DNA of 64,000 nt, taken from a virus. The notes under the pieces were generated by a model that worked only from the letters and a program-made list of their open reading frames with translations, was not told the origin of the DNA and ran no database searches. Shown piece by piece: positions 13,289 through 20,898 of the stretch. Location of the stretch: IMG/VR virus record IMGVR_UViG_3300002835_000103, positions 1 to 64,000 of that record; one strand, 5' to 3'. A program made the translations under genes and the position numbers. Position 1 is the stretch's first letter; each line of letters opens with the position of its first letter.

Positions 13289-14277
13289 TTTTGTTTTGCC
13301 CAAACATCTTCCCAGTTACCTGTATGTGCTGCCTTAGCATAATCGGTTGCTCTATTCTCAAAGAAGTTAGTGTGAATAGGTGCATTAATCATTTCTTCAA
13401 CCCAAGGTAGCGGATTCTTTTTAACCTTCATGATTCCCTTAAGACCAAGACTAATAAGGCGACGATCAGTAATATAACGGATATACTGTTTGACATCTGC
13501 AGCATTTAAATTTTCCATAGGACCCATGGCAAATGCCAAATCAATAAAGCGTTCTTCGAGTAAGACCATTTGCTCAGCAATTGTATACAATTCACCTTTG
13601 AGTTCATCGTTCCAAATTTCGGGATTCTCTTGTATATATGTTCTGAATAATTTGATCATGGCCTCACAATGCTGAGTCTCATCCACAATAGACCAAGTAA
13701 CAATTTGTCCCATGCCCTTCATTTTACCATGACGAGGAAAATTCAACAACATAATAAAAGAACTAAACAACTGCATACCTTCTGTAAATGCCGAGAAAAT
13801 AGCAATATGTTTTGCTGTGTTTTCTTTTGTAGAGTTCTGTTGTGATATATCCAAGACATAATCATGCTTGGCTTTCATTTCTTCATAAGCCAAGAACTCA
13901 TTATACATTGTCTCAGGCAATCCTAATGTCTCAATTAAATGGGAATATGCTGCAATATGCAGAGCTTCACGCGCCGCAAAGCCCAATAACATCATTCGCA
14001 CTTCAGGCTGTGGAAAGTATGGTAAGTAGTTATTAACATACCCACCTGCAACATCAATATCACCTTGAGTAAAAAATCTAAAGATGTGTGTGAGAAATTG
14101 TTTTTCTTCAGCAGTTAGTTTCTTTTTCCAATCCTTAACATCTTCTACCATTGGTACTTCAGTATGAAGCCAATGTGATTGCTCATGCTTCAACCATGCA
14201 TCATATGCCCATGGATAATTAAATGGCTTAAATGAATCTCGGGTATCTGTAAGATTCGATTTTGTTTTTTTAATCAT
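13285..14277 (-). CDS. nrdB: Ribonucleotide reductase class Ia small subunit
   Basis: 330 residues. All diiron and radical residues are in place: Asp at about 73 (TQGDIDVAGGY), REALHIAAY giving Glu104, His107 and the radical Tyr111, Glu166 (FTEGMQ), and DETQH giving Glu200 and His203. It makes the tyrosyl radical for NrdA, which reduces ribonucleotides to deoxyribonucleotides. The start overlaps the thioredoxin gene by 8 bases. Gene order nrdA-trx-nrdB is one transcription unit. Confidence 0.95.
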   Translation of the reverse strand: MIKKTKSNLTDTRDSFKPFNYPWAYDAWLKHEQSHWLHTEVPMVEDVKDWKKKLTAEEKQFLTHIFRFFTQGDIDVAGGYVNNYLPYFPQPEVRMMLLGFAAREALHIAAYSHLIETLGLPETMYNEFLAYEEMKAKHDYVLDISQQNSTKENTAKHIAIFSAFTEGMQLFSSFIMLLNFPRHGKMKGMGQIVTWSIVDETQHCEAMIKLFRTYIQENPEIWNDELKGELYTIAEQMVLLEERFIDLAFAMGPMENLNAADVKQYIRYITDRRLISLGLKGIMKVKKNPLPWVEEMINAPIHTNFFENRATDYAKAAHTGNWEDVWAKQK

Positions 14278-14524
14278 TGAGGAACTCTTCTACTAAATTT
14301 TTTGCTCTAACGCCTACTAGTCTACCAGCAACATTGCCATTTTCATCTATCTTAACAAGTGTAGGTACACTTCTAATTCCAAATTCAATTGCAACTTCTT
14401 GATGCACATCAATGTCCACCACTTCAATAGGAATATTCATAGTAGTATTAACTTCTTCAAGTATACTGGCCATTGCTTTACATGGTTGGCACCATGATGC
14501 TGTAAATCTTATTACTTTTTTCAT
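14270..14524 (-). CDS. Thioredoxin/glutaredoxin-like protein
   Basis: 84 residues. The active site is WCQPC (Cys12, Cys15) with the cis-proline loop SVPTL at about 52-56, a compact thioredoxin fold. Lying between nrdA and nrdB, it is the likely electron donor that re-reduces the C-terminal Cys pair of NrdA, as T4 NrdC does. It is shorter than cellular thioredoxins (about 105 residues). Confidence 0.9.
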   Translation of the reverse strand: MKKVIRFTASWCQPCKAMASILEEVNTTMNIPIEVVDIDVHQEVAIEFGIRSVPTLVKIDENGNVAGRLVGVRAKNLVEEFLND

Positions 14525-14526
14525 TT

Positions 14527-16338
14527 TTATCCTTCACACGCTAAACAAATGTCTTCGGTTGCTAATGCTTTCAAGTCAATCTCTTCCATGACTTGTCGCT
14601 CTATTTTCTTTGATATCTTATCTGCTTTACCAATCTTTTCACTACGGCAATAGTACAATGTCTTTAGGCCTTGTTTCCATGCTTGAAAGTGAACCGCATG
14701 AATATATTTAATATTGCTATCTGGTCTAAAGAATAGATTAACAGATTGTGCTTGATCTATATATTGCTGTCTGTCTGCAGAATGTTGTACTACCCAACGC
14801 TGGTCAATTTCCATAGATGTTTTAAATACATCTTTGGTCCAATCATCCATCCAGGTAAGGTGTTGCACCGAACCATCATTGGCAATAATGCTTGACCAAA
14901 TTTCATTGTAATCATCTTGATTAACTATATCACCTTCGCCTGAAAGATGTTTTTCAATAACTCTATTCAACCATTTATTTTTGTTGAGCATTGATCCCGA
15001 TAAAGTATCTTGTCTATATGCGTTCGCACGAAGCGGCTCAATAGAAGGGGAAGTATTACCCATAATAATAGAAGAAGAAGCGTTTGGAGCAATAGCAAGC
15101 ATATGAGAGAAGCGGCGTCCAGTACCTGTCGCATCAGGTGCTTCACCTCGTTCTTTACCCAACTGAATGTTAGCATTATCTAGTTCCTTACGAATGTGTC
15201 CAAATATCTTATGGTTCAATCCGGTTGCCGATGCTGATTCCCACGGGAGGTTGTTCTTTTGTAAAAGAGCATGCCAACCGAGAGCACCAATACCAATAGA
15301 CCGTTCGCGGCTAGCGCTAAATCGTGCGCGCGATATGCTGTCAGGAGCATTATCAATGAAATACTGCAAGACGTTATCGAGCATCTCCGCAACGTCCCGA
15401 AGAAAAAGTTTGTCATCTTTCCAATCATCATAATACTCCAAGTTCAAAGAAGATAAGCAACATACCGCAGTACGATCTTTATCCGTTGGTAAAATAATTT
15501 CACTGCACAAATTAGATTGTTTAATACTCAGTCCCAACTTCTTTTGGAACTCCGGCATAGCTCTATTGCTACTGTCAATAAAATGTAAATAAGGCTCGCC
15601 CGTTTGCATGCGCATATCTAAAATACGTTGCCACAATTCTCTTGCTGATATTTTATCTTTGACTTCGCCGTTATGTGGATCTTTCAATTCCCAAGTATCA
15701 TCCATCTCAGGATCAATCATAGCACGCTCGATTAGGTGCATAAAGTCATCGGTGATATTGATACCGTGATGCAAATTCAAACAACGCATATTGGGATCGC
15801 CCGTTGGCTTTCTCATCTCTAAAAAGATAAGAATATCGGGATGAGATATATCAAGATAAGCAGCATAAGACCCCCGCCTTGTCCGCCCCTGTCTGTATGC
15901 CAAACTACTAGCGTCATAAGTACGAAGATGAGGCATAACCCCAACGCTTTTATCATCTGAAGATCGAATGCCAATTCCAATTCCAACTCCTCCGCCCATC
16001 ATGGACAACCAGTTTACTTCGGCCAAACAATCGACCAACCCTTCTGCACTATCATGTAGATAAGGTAGAAAACATGATATAGGAAGGCCACGCTTACTAC
16101 GCCCAAAGCTGAGAATAGGAGTAGAATATGACAACCAATGTCTACTGCTATATTCATACAACCTTTGCGAATGTTTTACATTAGTCCCGAACGTCTTGGA
16201 AACATAGGCAAACCTTTCCTGAGGAGACACTTCATCCTCTTTCATGTAGCTTTCTTTTAATCTCTTAATACCTAACTCGTCGAATAGACTATCTCTAGTA
16301 TAATCGACTTTAATCCCATGCACAATTTCTTGCGTCAT
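14527..16338 (-). CDS. nrdA: Ribonucleotide reductase class Ia large subunit
   Basis: 603 residues from the ATG at 16338, which has TTGGAG about 7 bases upstream; a start at 16395 would overlap the upstream gene. Catalytic residues are clear: Cys89 (ISCFLP), NLCSE (Asn276, Cys278, Glu280), Cys293/294 (AVCCLSS), the radical-transfer Tyr pair LYYC, and the C-terminal CLAC (598-601). Bacterial NrdA is about 760 residues with an N-terminal ATP-cone. That domain is missing here, so dATP shut-off of activity is probably lost. Confidence 0.95.
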   Translation of the reverse strand: MTQEIVHGIKVDYTRDSLFDELGIKRLKESYMKEDEVSPQERFAYVSKTFGTNVKHSQRLYEYSSRHWLSYSTPILSFGRSKRGLPISCFLPYLHDSAEGLVDCLAEVNWLSMMGGGVGIGIGIRSSDDKSVGVMPHLRTYDASSLAYRQGRTRRGSYAAYLDISHPDILIFLEMRKPTGDPNMRCLNLHHGINITDDFMHLIERAMIDPEMDDTWELKDPHNGEVKDKISARELWQRILDMRMQTGEPYLHFIDSSNRAMPEFQKKLGLSIKQSNLCSEIILPTDKDRTAVCCLSSLNLEYYDDWKDDKLFLRDVAEMLDNVLQYFIDNAPDSISRARFSASRERSIGIGALGWHALLQKNNLPWESASATGLNHKIFGHIRKELDNANIQLGKERGEAPDATGTGRRFSHMLAIAPNASSSIIMGNTSPSIEPLRANAYRQDTLSGSMLNKNKWLNRVIEKHLSGEGDIVNQDDYNEIWSSIIANDGSVQHLTWMDDWTKDVFKTSMEIDQRWVVQHSADRQQYIDQAQSVNLFFRPDSNIKYIHAVHFQAWKQGLKTLYYCRSEKIGKADKISKKIERQVMEEIDLKALATEDICLACEG

Positions 16339-16352
16339 CTTTACTCCAATTT

Positions 16353-16607
16353 TTATTTTACTGTTTCGAATATTTTCTTTTGTATCTGATACCATTCAAT
16401 CCACGCATCCAATTTCACTCCACATTCGTAGTATGTGGTATAATTTAATGTGACAGTCTTTGCAACATCACTCAATTTTGCGTCATCTTTTAATTGTGCT
16501 AGGTCAGGGCACTTAACCATGATTGCTTCCGGTGCTTCAGGAAATTTGGCAACAACTGGCACTGCCTTGCATCCTGTTAGTAACAATAATAGTAATAGGT
16601 ATCTCAT
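16353..16607 (-). CDS. Small lipoprotein, candidate outer-membrane spanin
   Basis: 84 residues. MRYLLLLLLLTGCKAV is a lipoprotein signal with lipobox LTGC (Cys13). The mature part is short and helical. It overlaps the membrane/coiled-coil gene upstream by 4 bases (ATGA). A small lipoprotein directly after a membrane-anchored coiled-coil protein is the layout of two-component spanins, which fuse inner and outer membranes at lysis. The lipobox is seen directly; the spanin role is inference. It implies a Gram-negative host. Confidence 0.6.
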   Translation of the reverse strand: MRYLLLLLLLTGCKAVPVVAKFPEAPEAIMVKCPDLAQLKDDAKLSDVAKTVTLNYTTYYECGVKLDAWIEWYQIQKKIFETVK

Positions 16608-17029
16608 TCTCTTTTCGCCGCTTTGTTGTGAGTATCGATTACTTCTTTAGGTATGATGCAAGAATTATCATACTTAACTATTTCTCGATCTATATATCTC
16701 ACAATGTCTTCGCCTTTTTCACGAATAACTTTTTCTTGTACTACAACCTTTTGTTGAATCTTAATAGTTTCTTTTTTGCCCGCAACTTCAGCTGCAGCAA
16801 CTTTTGCTTCCATTTCTTTTACCTTGGCGACCCATTGCTCTTCATTGGCAAGCCCGCCTTCAAAGTAAATACCAAATGTGAATACTACAAATCCAATTAT
16901 TCTCATTGGGATATAATACTTATCCACAAATGGAATCTTCTTTAATACCATACTGCCAAGAACAGCAAGCAATCCTGCTATAACAATAGCATGAAAGAAA
17001 GCATTAGGTAATAGAGATAGATACCACAT
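16604..17029 (-). CDS. Membrane protein with coiled coil, candidate inner-membrane spanin
   Basis: 141 residues. Two N-terminal hydrophobic segments (about 10-28 and 42-58) precede a long charged coiled coil (EEQWVAKVKEMEAKVAAAEV, then KKETIKIQQKVVVQEKV). The periplasmic coiled coil plus the adjoining lipoprotein gene fits an Rz/Rz1-like pair, although classical i-spanins have one membrane segment. It sits unusually inside the nucleotide operon. Confidence 0.55.
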   Translation of the reverse strand: MWYLSLLPNAFFHAIVIAGLLAVLGSMVLKKIPFVDKYYIPMRIIGFVVFTFGIYFEGGLANEEQWVAKVKEMEAKVAAAEVAGKKETIKIQQKVVVQEKVIREKGEDIVRYIDREIVKYDNSCIIPKEVIDTHNKAAKRE

Positions 17030-17053
17030 TTTTATTTGGGAAGTTTGTAATTA

Positions 17054-17743
17054 TCACTTGGGTTCATTTATCAAGTCTTTAGTCATTGGGAATATTTCCG
17101 CAATAACTTCAGCACAAGCCAGAGCAATCTCAGCATGTTCTTTCTGAGTTCCATTGCCGGCTCTTAGCATTATATAGTGGATGTAACTTCTTAAGGTTCC
17201 ATTCATATAGAGTCTACTTACTGTCAATCCCTCAGGCAGCACTGCTCTTGCTTGTTCTTTGGCAATGCCTTTAGAAACAGCCCAAGTATACACGTCTCGA
17301 GTCTTATTAATTAGATCTCGTTGTAGATTCTGCCACTGATAAGCAATTTGTCGTTGTTCATCATTTTGCAAATCTATATCAACAGAATTTTGACGATTCT
17401 TTGTATCTTGTAAGCGTGCGTCACGAATAACAAAATCTAAATCCTGTGTAGGATCCGCATATCGTTGACTAAACTCTTGAAATGAAAAACTTCTATGACG
17501 AAGAATTTGCCTGGCAATATCTCTTGTTGTTTCAATCTCAACACAAACAGAAACCATTTCAAGCGGTGACCAGTGCTGATGCTTAATCAAATACTTAATC
17601 AACTTCTCGGATGTTTCTGTGTTATATTGATTTGCGGGATTTGAAACTCTCGCACAAAACGCTACTAGGTCCTGTACATCATACAATCCATCCGACACCA
17701 ATTCGCGTGTGGGTTTGCTGTAACTAATTAATTTCACCTTCAT
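17054..17743 (-). CDS. thyX: Flavin-dependent thymidylate synthase
   Basis: 229 residues. The ThyX signature RHRx7S is present as RHRSFSFQEFSQR (82-94). It methylates dUMP to dTMP using methylene-tetrahydrofolate and FAD/NADPH. T4 uses ThyA (Td); here the unrelated ThyX is used, with dCMP deaminase in the same operon supplying dUMP. The gene starts 1 base after the primase stop. Confidence 0.95.
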   Translation of the reverse strand: MKVKLISYSKPTRELVSDGLYDVQDLVAFCARVSNPANQYNTETSEKLIKYLIKHQHWSPLEMVSVCVEIETTRDIARQILRHRSFSFQEFSQRYADPTQDLDFVIRDARLQDTKNRQNSVDIDLQNDEQRQIAYQWQNLQRDLINKTRDVYTWAVSKGIAKEQARAVLPEGLTVSRLYMNGTLRSYIHYIMLRAGNGTQKEHAEIALACAEVIAEIFPMTKDLINEPK

Positions 17744-17744
17744 G

Positions 17745-18761
17745 CTAACACCTTTTCCATGCAGTAAATTTCATTTTTGCTTCTAGACCATTATATATGT
17801 TCTTGGAAATAATCTTTGCTGGGTCTTTATCCGCTAGTATCATATCATTAATATCTTTTTCTTGTAGAGTTTGTGGCCAGATAACAACATTATAATTGCT
17901 ATTTACCGCTTTGTCTATAATTTTTGAGACTTCTTTATTTCTAGGTTGATTGTCAAATATAACAACCAACTTGTCTTTTGGTATGCCTAAAGTATCAAGT
18001 TTACCAAATGCTGTACCTGCAACAGCAATACAATTATCAATGAACAAACTATCAATAGGGCCTTCAACCACATATATCTTTTTATTACGATTAACTTTAT
18101 CAAGACCAAATATAAATGGTCGGTCTTCCGATATCTTAATAGTAACATAGCGCAATGATTCGCCACGCAATGCTCTACAAGTAACACCGGTTAATACGCC
18201 TTCAGCATCATAAAAAGGAATAACAAGTCTTGGTTCATCGGTCTTTAATGTACCTTTATACTTGTCAGATAATTGCTCGATCTTTCTAATGTCATCGATA
18301 TAATATAATCCATCAAACTTTTCTCTTGGGATTTTTCTATCAAGGCAAAATTTAACTGCTTCATTATCATCCGGTAATTTATCTAAACGATTAAGCAACT
18401 CATCAAGAATGTTTTTCTTTTCAAATACAGGGGCTGCCATTTTAAATGCAGGCTCGGCTTTTTGATGAGGCTTATTCATTGGCATGCCTTCGCTATAACG
18501 CTCTAAGACATATTGACTGTACTGCAATGAATCTAATTGTTTTAAGAATGTACCAAAATGCATTGAAACATTACAGTTGTGACACTTGTAAAACAATTCA
18601 TTTTTTACTGCATAGAAGTAGCCGCGGGTTTTATTCTTCTTAACTGAAGAATCACCGCAGATAACACATCGGCAATTATATAAACGGTCATTCTTTTGTT
18701 TGAACAACGGTAAACGATTACTGATTAGTTTAAGATATTTAAGATCAACGAATAAAGACAT
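17745..18761 (-). CDS. DNA primase, T4 gp61-like
   Basis: 338 residues. The N-terminal zinc-binding part has CRCVIC (30-35) and CHNC (60-63). A TOPRIM domain follows with VVEGPIDSLF (Glu233) and VIFDN (Asp270). This is the order in T4 gp61-type primases, which make RNA primers for lagging-strand synthesis with a separate helicase (gp41). The helicase is not in this window. The ATG directly follows the T tail of a terminator hairpin whose 3' arm contains its GGAG ribosome-binding site. Confidence 0.9.
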   Translation of the reverse strand: MSLFVDLKYLKLISNRLPLFKQKNDRLYNCRCVICGDSSVKKNKTRGYFYAVKNELFYKCHNCNVSMHFGTFLKQLDSLQYSQYVLERYSEGMPMNKPHQKAEPAFKMAAPVFEKKNILDELLNRLDKLPDDNEAVKFCLDRKIPREKFDGLYYIDDIRKIEQLSDKYKGTLKTDEPRLVIPFYDAEGVLTGVTCRALRGESLRYVTIKISEDRPFIFGLDKVNRNKKIYVVEGPIDSLFIDNCIAVAGTAFGKLDTLGIPKDKLVVIFDNQPRNKEVSKIIDKAVNSNYNVVIWPQTLQEKDINDMILADKDPAKIISKNIYNGLEAKMKFTAWKRC

Positions 18762-18783
18762 AAAAAGGCTCCAGGAGAGCCTT
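18762..18783 (-). terminator. Terminator hairpin overlapping promoter and primase RBS
   Basis: Read leftward: AAGGCTC (18777-18783), loop TCCTG, GAGCCTT (18765-18771), then T. A perfect 7-bp stem with a T tail. It should end transcripts coming from the structural genes upstream. Confidence 0.75.
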
Positions 18784-18812
18784 ATTATAATATAGCTAGG
18801 CTATAAGGTCAA
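18784..18812 (-). promoter_or_regulatory. sigma70-type promoter of the nucleotide/primase operon
   Basis: TTGACC (18807-18812), a 17-bp spacer and TATAAT (18784-18789) on the minus strand. The expected start of transcription (about 18777) lies inside the terminator 5' arm, so new transcripts would lack that arm and escape the hairpin. Confidence 0.75.
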
Positions 18813-19114
18813 TTAAAAAGATGAGCTATTTTATCAATATGGCCAGATAGGAAGCCAATTACGGCTAACCCACCCCATGCCATATAAGTCCATTTATCTT
18901 TTATTTTTTCAATAGATTCGATTTTGTCGTTTAATGCGGTATGCTGAGAGCAAGAAGCATCGTACATCTTATCGAGTTTAGCGCTAAGATCATCACGTGT
19001 TTTATCCAAACAGTCGTGCATCTCCTTAACATCAGCTTTTAAAGTATCCATTTTTTCATTGATACCCTCAACCCGGGTCTCTAAGACTCCGATTCTTTCT
19101 TGCGAAGTAGCCAT
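18809..19114 (-). CDS. Coiled-coil protein with C-terminal membrane anchor
   Basis: 101 residues. Residues 1-70 form a coiled coil (ERIGVLETRVEGINEKMDTL), and the C-terminus has one hydrophobic segment (YMAWGGLAVIGFLSGHI). This layout resembles XhlA/haemolysin-type holin-associated proteins, so a lysis role is possible but unproven. The ATG overlaps the upstream stop. Confidence 0.55.
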   Translation of the reverse strand: MATSQERIGVLETRVEGINEKMDTLKADVKEMHDCLDKTRDDLSAKLDKMYDASCSQHTALNDKIESIEKIKDKWTYMAWGGLAVIGFLSGHIDKIAHLFN

Positions 19115-19407
19115 TATTTTTTCTTCTTGGCTCGTGGAGTAGAAGATTTAACTTTAGCAACAGTTTGTGCAACTGCTTCTTTGGCGTCGTCTAAATCAAC
19201 TTTACCATCTTTGTTGATATCTAATACGGTTGCAACTGTTACAGGCTCAGGTGCTTTTTCCTCAACAGGCTCAGGTGCTTTTTCAGCAACAGGAGTATCC
19301 GCGACAACCGCTGTTTCTTTCAAATCAGTAGTGCCAGTCTTAAAAAATCTCACGTAGCCATAATATAAAATTGCAACGATTGCAGCTAACCCTAAAAATA
19401 TTTCCAT
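19114..19407 (-). CDS. Membrane-anchored protein with a single EF-hand
   Basis: 97 residues: an N-terminal membrane helix (2-19), a Pro/Glu/Ala-rich linker with a repeated EKAPEPV, a canonical EF-hand loop DINKDGKVDLDD (63-74, ligands Asp63, Asn65, Asp67, Asp71, Asp74) and a Lys-rich tail. A calcium-binding or dockerin-like role is likely from the loop. It is flanked by another membrane-anchored gene. Such a layout is unusual for a phage protein; the partner is unknown. Confidence 0.65.
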   Translation of the reverse strand: MEIFLGLAAIVAILYYGYVRFFKTGTTDLKETAVVADTPVAEKAPEPVEEKAPEPVTVATVLDINKDGKVDLDDAKEAVAQTVAKVKSSTPRAKKKK

Positions 19408-19961
19408 TATTTTCTCCTAATAATACTGTTTTTATTTGTCCAACGTTTCTGTGCTTTTTTGCTAACAGGTGGTTCGCCGGTCAAACCCTTTATACCTAAA
19501 GTAACTGCGGCATTGTTTGCAGGTGCTGCTGCCGCCATTCCTTCGCCTTCTTCACTAAATTGTTTAAATGTAAACAACTTTTTCTCATACAGGAATTCTT
19601 CAACAATCATCATTTCAGATTGTAATTCCTCGTTTAATTTATTTATATACTGTGTTTCTAGGTCAATTGGCTCAATGTTTTGATCCAAATTTTCTTTAAT
19701 AAGAGCATAGGCTGCAGCTAAAGACAACAATTTTTTGTTATCTATGGGCACTTTTTCAATGATTTTCTTCAATCTAAAAACTAAGCGATGCAATAAAGTA
19801 TATGCATCTCTTTCGTTGACAGAATTTAAATCCTGCATTCTTTTTAACTCTTTGCCCTTTGCATCAATGATACCTAATTTATAAGCATCTGTTTGATCAA
19901 ATGGTGTTACCAAGAGTTTTAAAATTCTATATGCGATAATGGAATCTACAAATTTTCCCAT
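19407..19961 (-). CDS. Conserved T4-like phage protein, possibly structural
   Basis: 184 residues, mostly helical. The N-terminal IIAYRILKLLVTPFDQTDAY and KLGIIDAKGKELKR segments are a pattern I recall from conserved hypothetical proteins of T4-like aquatic phages. The C-terminal part has a short Ala-rich linker and a basic end (KKAQKRWTNKNSIIRRK). Function unknown. The ATG lies 1 base after the upstream stop. Confidence 0.65.
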   Translation of the reverse strand: MGKFVDSIIAYRILKLLVTPFDQTDAYKLGIIDAKGKELKRMQDLNSVNERDAYTLLHRLVFRLKKIIEKVPIDNKKLLSLAAAYALIKENLDQNIEPIDLETQYINKLNEELQSEMMIVEEFLYEKKLFTFKQFSEEGEGMAAAAPANNAAVTLGIKGLTGEPPVSKKAQKRWTNKNSIIRRK

Positions 19962-19962
19962 T

Positions 19963-20352
19963 TTATACTTTTCTTAATACGTTTGCTATGGTTGAATCTA
20001 TTGGAATATCGGCATCTAAAATAATTTGACTGCTTGATATAACAACCTTTTCAGGCATATAATTTAAAAATACCAAAAATGTTTTTAACTGAGGCCAGAA
20101 TCTTTCTTCTGTTTTAAAGAACAACATCTTTGTTGCCGCCTCAACTCCAAACAAATTGTTTATGACAATGATATGATTAATTATCAATCTTTCTTTTAGG
20201 CCTTTATCACTATGATACTTGCCCAATAGACGTTTAATATATTTAAATCGTTTAATGTCATCTAAGAATTCTGCCATACCTTTACAGTAGGGGTTATCAT
20301 AGTGTTTCATTGCATACATAATAAAACTTTCTTCAGTCAAATCAAAAACCAT
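19963..20352 (-). CDS. Conserved T4-like phage protein of unknown function
   Basis: 129 residues, helical and rich in Phe and Tyr (FDLTEESFIMYAMKHYDNPY). The middle contains RLIINHIIVINNLFGVEAA. It belongs with the previous gene as a conserved pair in T4-like aquatic phages (recollection, not verified). Possibly virion assembly. Confidence 0.65.
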   Translation of the reverse strand: MVFDLTEESFIMYAMKHYDNPYCKGMAEFLDDIKRFKYIKRLLGKYHSDKGLKERLIINHIIVINNLFGVEAATKMLFFKTEERFWPQLKTFLVFLNYMPEKVVISSSQIILDADIPIDSTIANVLRKV

Positions 20353-20358
20353 TCTGTG

Positions 20359-20886
20359 TTATTCTAGTGGATTCGTCGGCCAAGTAACATCACTTATTGT
20401 TTTAATTTTAGTAGTGCCCTCAACATAACCATTCACATCTAGATCTCTAAGTGCTTGTCTGTATGCCAATACATCTGCGAATTGTTGATCTGTTAGTTTA
20501 TGGGAAATATTTAACAAAGTCTCTTCTTGATGTCTTTGTAAAATGTAATCAGTATTATATATCAACATTTCTCGTTGAGCAGATGCAGGAACTCTTGCAG
20601 TATTCATTGCCAAGTCTGCAATAGCCGCCTGTTCGATATTTGCCAAGTGTTCTGCGATCCAAACAATTGCGGGCAAACTTGAACCGGAAGAAACGACACC
20701 ATTTAGTTCTTCAACCGCATAAAGGTTTCTGTCTGGTTCATATGAAACTCTACGGACAGTATCTGTAAATGGAAAATTTGTGTGTTCTATAAACACAGAT
20801 GGGGCAGAAAATAAATAACCCGTACCATTGAATCTACAAGATACTGTTCCATTATAAAAATCTATTGAGACATAGTTATGTAACAT
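20359..20886 (-). CDS. Tail fibre assembly-like protein
   Basis: 175 residues. The C-terminal part LTDQQFADVLAYRQALRDLD followed by VTWPTNPLE matches the end of phage tail-fibre assembly chaperones (YRQALRD...WP). The N-terminal beta part (YVSIDFYNGTVSCRFNGTGY) is unrelated to that family. It directly follows the tail-collar gene, which fits a chaperone or accessory role for fibres. Confidence 0.6.
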   Translation of the reverse strand: MLHNYVSIDFYNGTVSCRFNGTGYLFSAPSVFIEHTNFPFTDTVRRVSYEPDRNLYAVEELNGVVSSGSSLPAIVWIAEHLANIEQAAIADLAMNTARVPASAQREMLIYNTDYILQRHQEETLLNISHKLTDQQFADVLAYRQALRDLDVNGYVEGTTKIKTISDVTWPTNPLE

Positions 20887-20898
20887 TATGTTTCCTTG

